From positions 12,909,501 to 12,973,500 of the forward strand of contig OX031060.1 in NCBI GenBank assembly GCA_943736015.1: a DNA stretch of 64,000 nucleotides, written 5' to 3'. The notes under the pieces were generated by a model. That model searched no databases. It saw only the letters and a list, made by a program, of their open reading frames with translations, and was not told where the DNA came from. This document shows positions 63,073-64,000 of this stretch, piece after piece. How positions within the stretch are numbered: position 1 is the first letter of the stretch; every line of letters begins with the position of its first letter. The stretch is from Tridacna crocea (lineage: Eukaryota; Mollusca; Bivalvia; Cardiida; Cardiidae). A program made the position numbers and the translations under genes.

Positions 63073-63274
63073 TCAACCCTTTACCACACTATGATGACTT
63101 TTGACGTCACCCAGAGGCAGAACCCTTATGAAAACATTGTGGGAAAAGGAGAAAATGCTGGTCACCAGCATTTTCTCCTTTTCCCACAATGTTTTCTATT
63201 TATCTGCCCAAATCAAGTCTGCAAATGTTTTCAATTTAGACCAGTCTATAACTATGTCGTTTGATAAAGAGTAA
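63073..63274 (+). mobile_element. PalA copy with symmetric centre GGTCACC
   Basis: TCAA left, GTAA right. The hairpin is perfect through AACATTGTGGG; right flank shortened. Confidence 0.88.
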
Positions 63275-63324
63275 TAACCTCAAATAACATAGTAGATAGT
63301 CTAGTTCAAAGATTAGATTAACAA

Positions 63325-63382
63325 AGTGAACAATGTAGGTCAGCAAGTTTTGTGCAATCTGATTTTGATGTATTCTGTCCAC
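63325..63382. repeat. Snap60 copy, decayed
   Basis: ACAATGTAGGTCAGCAAG opposed by GATTTTGATGTATTCTGTCC. Confidence 0.45.
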
Positions 63383-63448
63383 AGACAGTGCTGGTGTCAT
63401 CATCACTATGGAAAGAGTTATTGCCCTTGGCTTGATGATTTAGTGTTT

Positions 63449-63625
63449 TGATGACCACAAGGAGGGGGCTTTTTGAAAATATTGGCAATGGAGAAATTCA
63501 TGTCAGGATAACTAAAATTTTTTTTCCCTAACTGTTTACCACCATATTTCCCTGCCATTTGAGCTGCATTTAATTTATAGTTTCAAAATTAATGCTTTTA
63601 TCATGGAAAAGTCATAATTTTGGTC
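63449..63625 (+). mobile_element. PalA copy, decayed
   Basis: GATGACCACAAGGAGGGGGC and TTGAGCTGCATTTAATTTAT; core not recognisable. Confidence 0.45.
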
Positions 63626-63867
63626 ACATTGGGCCTTTGAAAACATATTTGTGTTTAGAGGGTTTCCTAACCCTACCTAGAAAATGCTGCCGACCCTAAA
63701 CTTTTTACGCTAGGATTTGGGAAAAAGAGTCTGTGAGATTTCGGTGTGTGGTCCAATAAAAAAAAGTTTGTGGAAAAAAAAACCTACTTAAAGTGTCTTG
63801 GACAGAAGCCCCTAATTTAAAACAGAGATTTTTTTTTTAATGTAATGAGCTCTTCTTTATAAACAAG

Positions 63868-64000
63868 CTTTTACCCTTTAGCAAACAAACCTTTTGACTT
63901 CTGGCAACCTCAAGGGGAAAAAAATTGAAAGCATATGGAGAAAATACTTGTTAACCAGAATTTTTGTCTTTTCTTATAAAGTTTTCCACCATTTCTAATA
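63868..64000 (+). mobile_element. PalA copy, cut by window end
   Basis: TTTTACCCTTTAGCAAACAA start; core ACTTGTTAACCAGA decayed. Confidence 0.6.

Larger units (their letters stand above)
53334..64000 (+). other. Likely phosphatase intron 3, continuing past the window
   Basis: Starts with a GTAAGG donor. I found no acceptor followed by a Gly-Gly-Phe-like continuation or a catalytic domain up to 64000, so the intron would exceed 10.6 kb. It could instead mean that the exon was missed or the gene is rearranged. Confidence 0.5.

Noticed and set aside
18..63264. Recurring peptides such as VGKGENAGNQHFLLFPQCF and KMLVTSIFSFSHNVF in many open frames
   Set aside because: They are translations of the PalA stem in different frames and both strands, with no codon bias or shared starts; not a protein family.
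1..64000. CRISPR array (many spaced palindromic repeats)
   Set aside because: Spacing is irregular, the repeat unit is 230 bp with TTAA ends, both orientations occur, and the DNA is eukaryotic.
53334..64000. Catalytic exon of the phosphatase
   Set aside because: No HCxxGxxRS-type translation or suitable acceptor was found by reading; I do not call one.

Overview
This looks like nuclear DNA from a mollusc, most likely a bivalve. It is AT-rich, has no operons, and holds a few spliced exons in a sea of interspersed repeats. It carries several tRNA-derived SINE families and the TCTGTCCGTCTG-type repeats I associate with bivalve genomes. The species-level guess rests on memory of repeat types and was not checked by any search.

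The dominant content is one very abundant non-autonomous DNA element, called PalA here. A full copy is about 228-230 bp, starts TTAACCCWTTACCA and ends TGGTAAWGRGTTAA (TTAA target duplication, piggyBac- or Kolobok-like). In its middle sits a near-perfect palindrome of about 60-70 bp with arm GTGGGAAAAGGAGAAAATGC and centre TGGTWACCA. I list about 130 copies and fragments in both orientations, roughly 40 % of the window by hand count. '+' means the end reading CACAATCCC..GACCCTGAGAAAGAAGCC is on the left; '-' means the end reading AAACGACAAAATTTTAGACTGGTCC is on the left; '.' means mosaic or undecidable. Subfamily A2 has the centre GCTCGTTACGAGC and ends in CCCTTTCCCAAAC. Subfamily A3 has the arm GGCAAAAGGTGAAATTGC.

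Layout: 1-20 kb is PalA copies with nested insertions (a 156-bp satellite-bearing element at 1.7-2.6 kb, a 259-bp element with 59-bp inverted repeats at 3.2 kb, SINEs at 6.8, 10.7 and 17.7 kb, and a nest at 15.4-16.3 kb). 20.67-22.97 kb is a 2.3-kb element with about 530-bp inverted repeats, CACGGTG ends and a 5-bp target duplication (Transib/RAG-like ends). 23-48 kb is dense PalA plus other fold-back families. 48.1-53.3 kb holds three exons of a MAP-kinase phosphatase of the DUSP8/DUSP16 (MKP-7/VHP-1) type on the + strand. They cover the N-terminus and rhodanese/MAPK-docking region; the catalytic exons were not found and presumably lie beyond 64 kb. 53.3-64 kb is again repeats, probably inside that gene's third intron.

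The phosphatase is the only protein-coding gene I can support. Most open reading frames in the window are translations of PalA hairpins.
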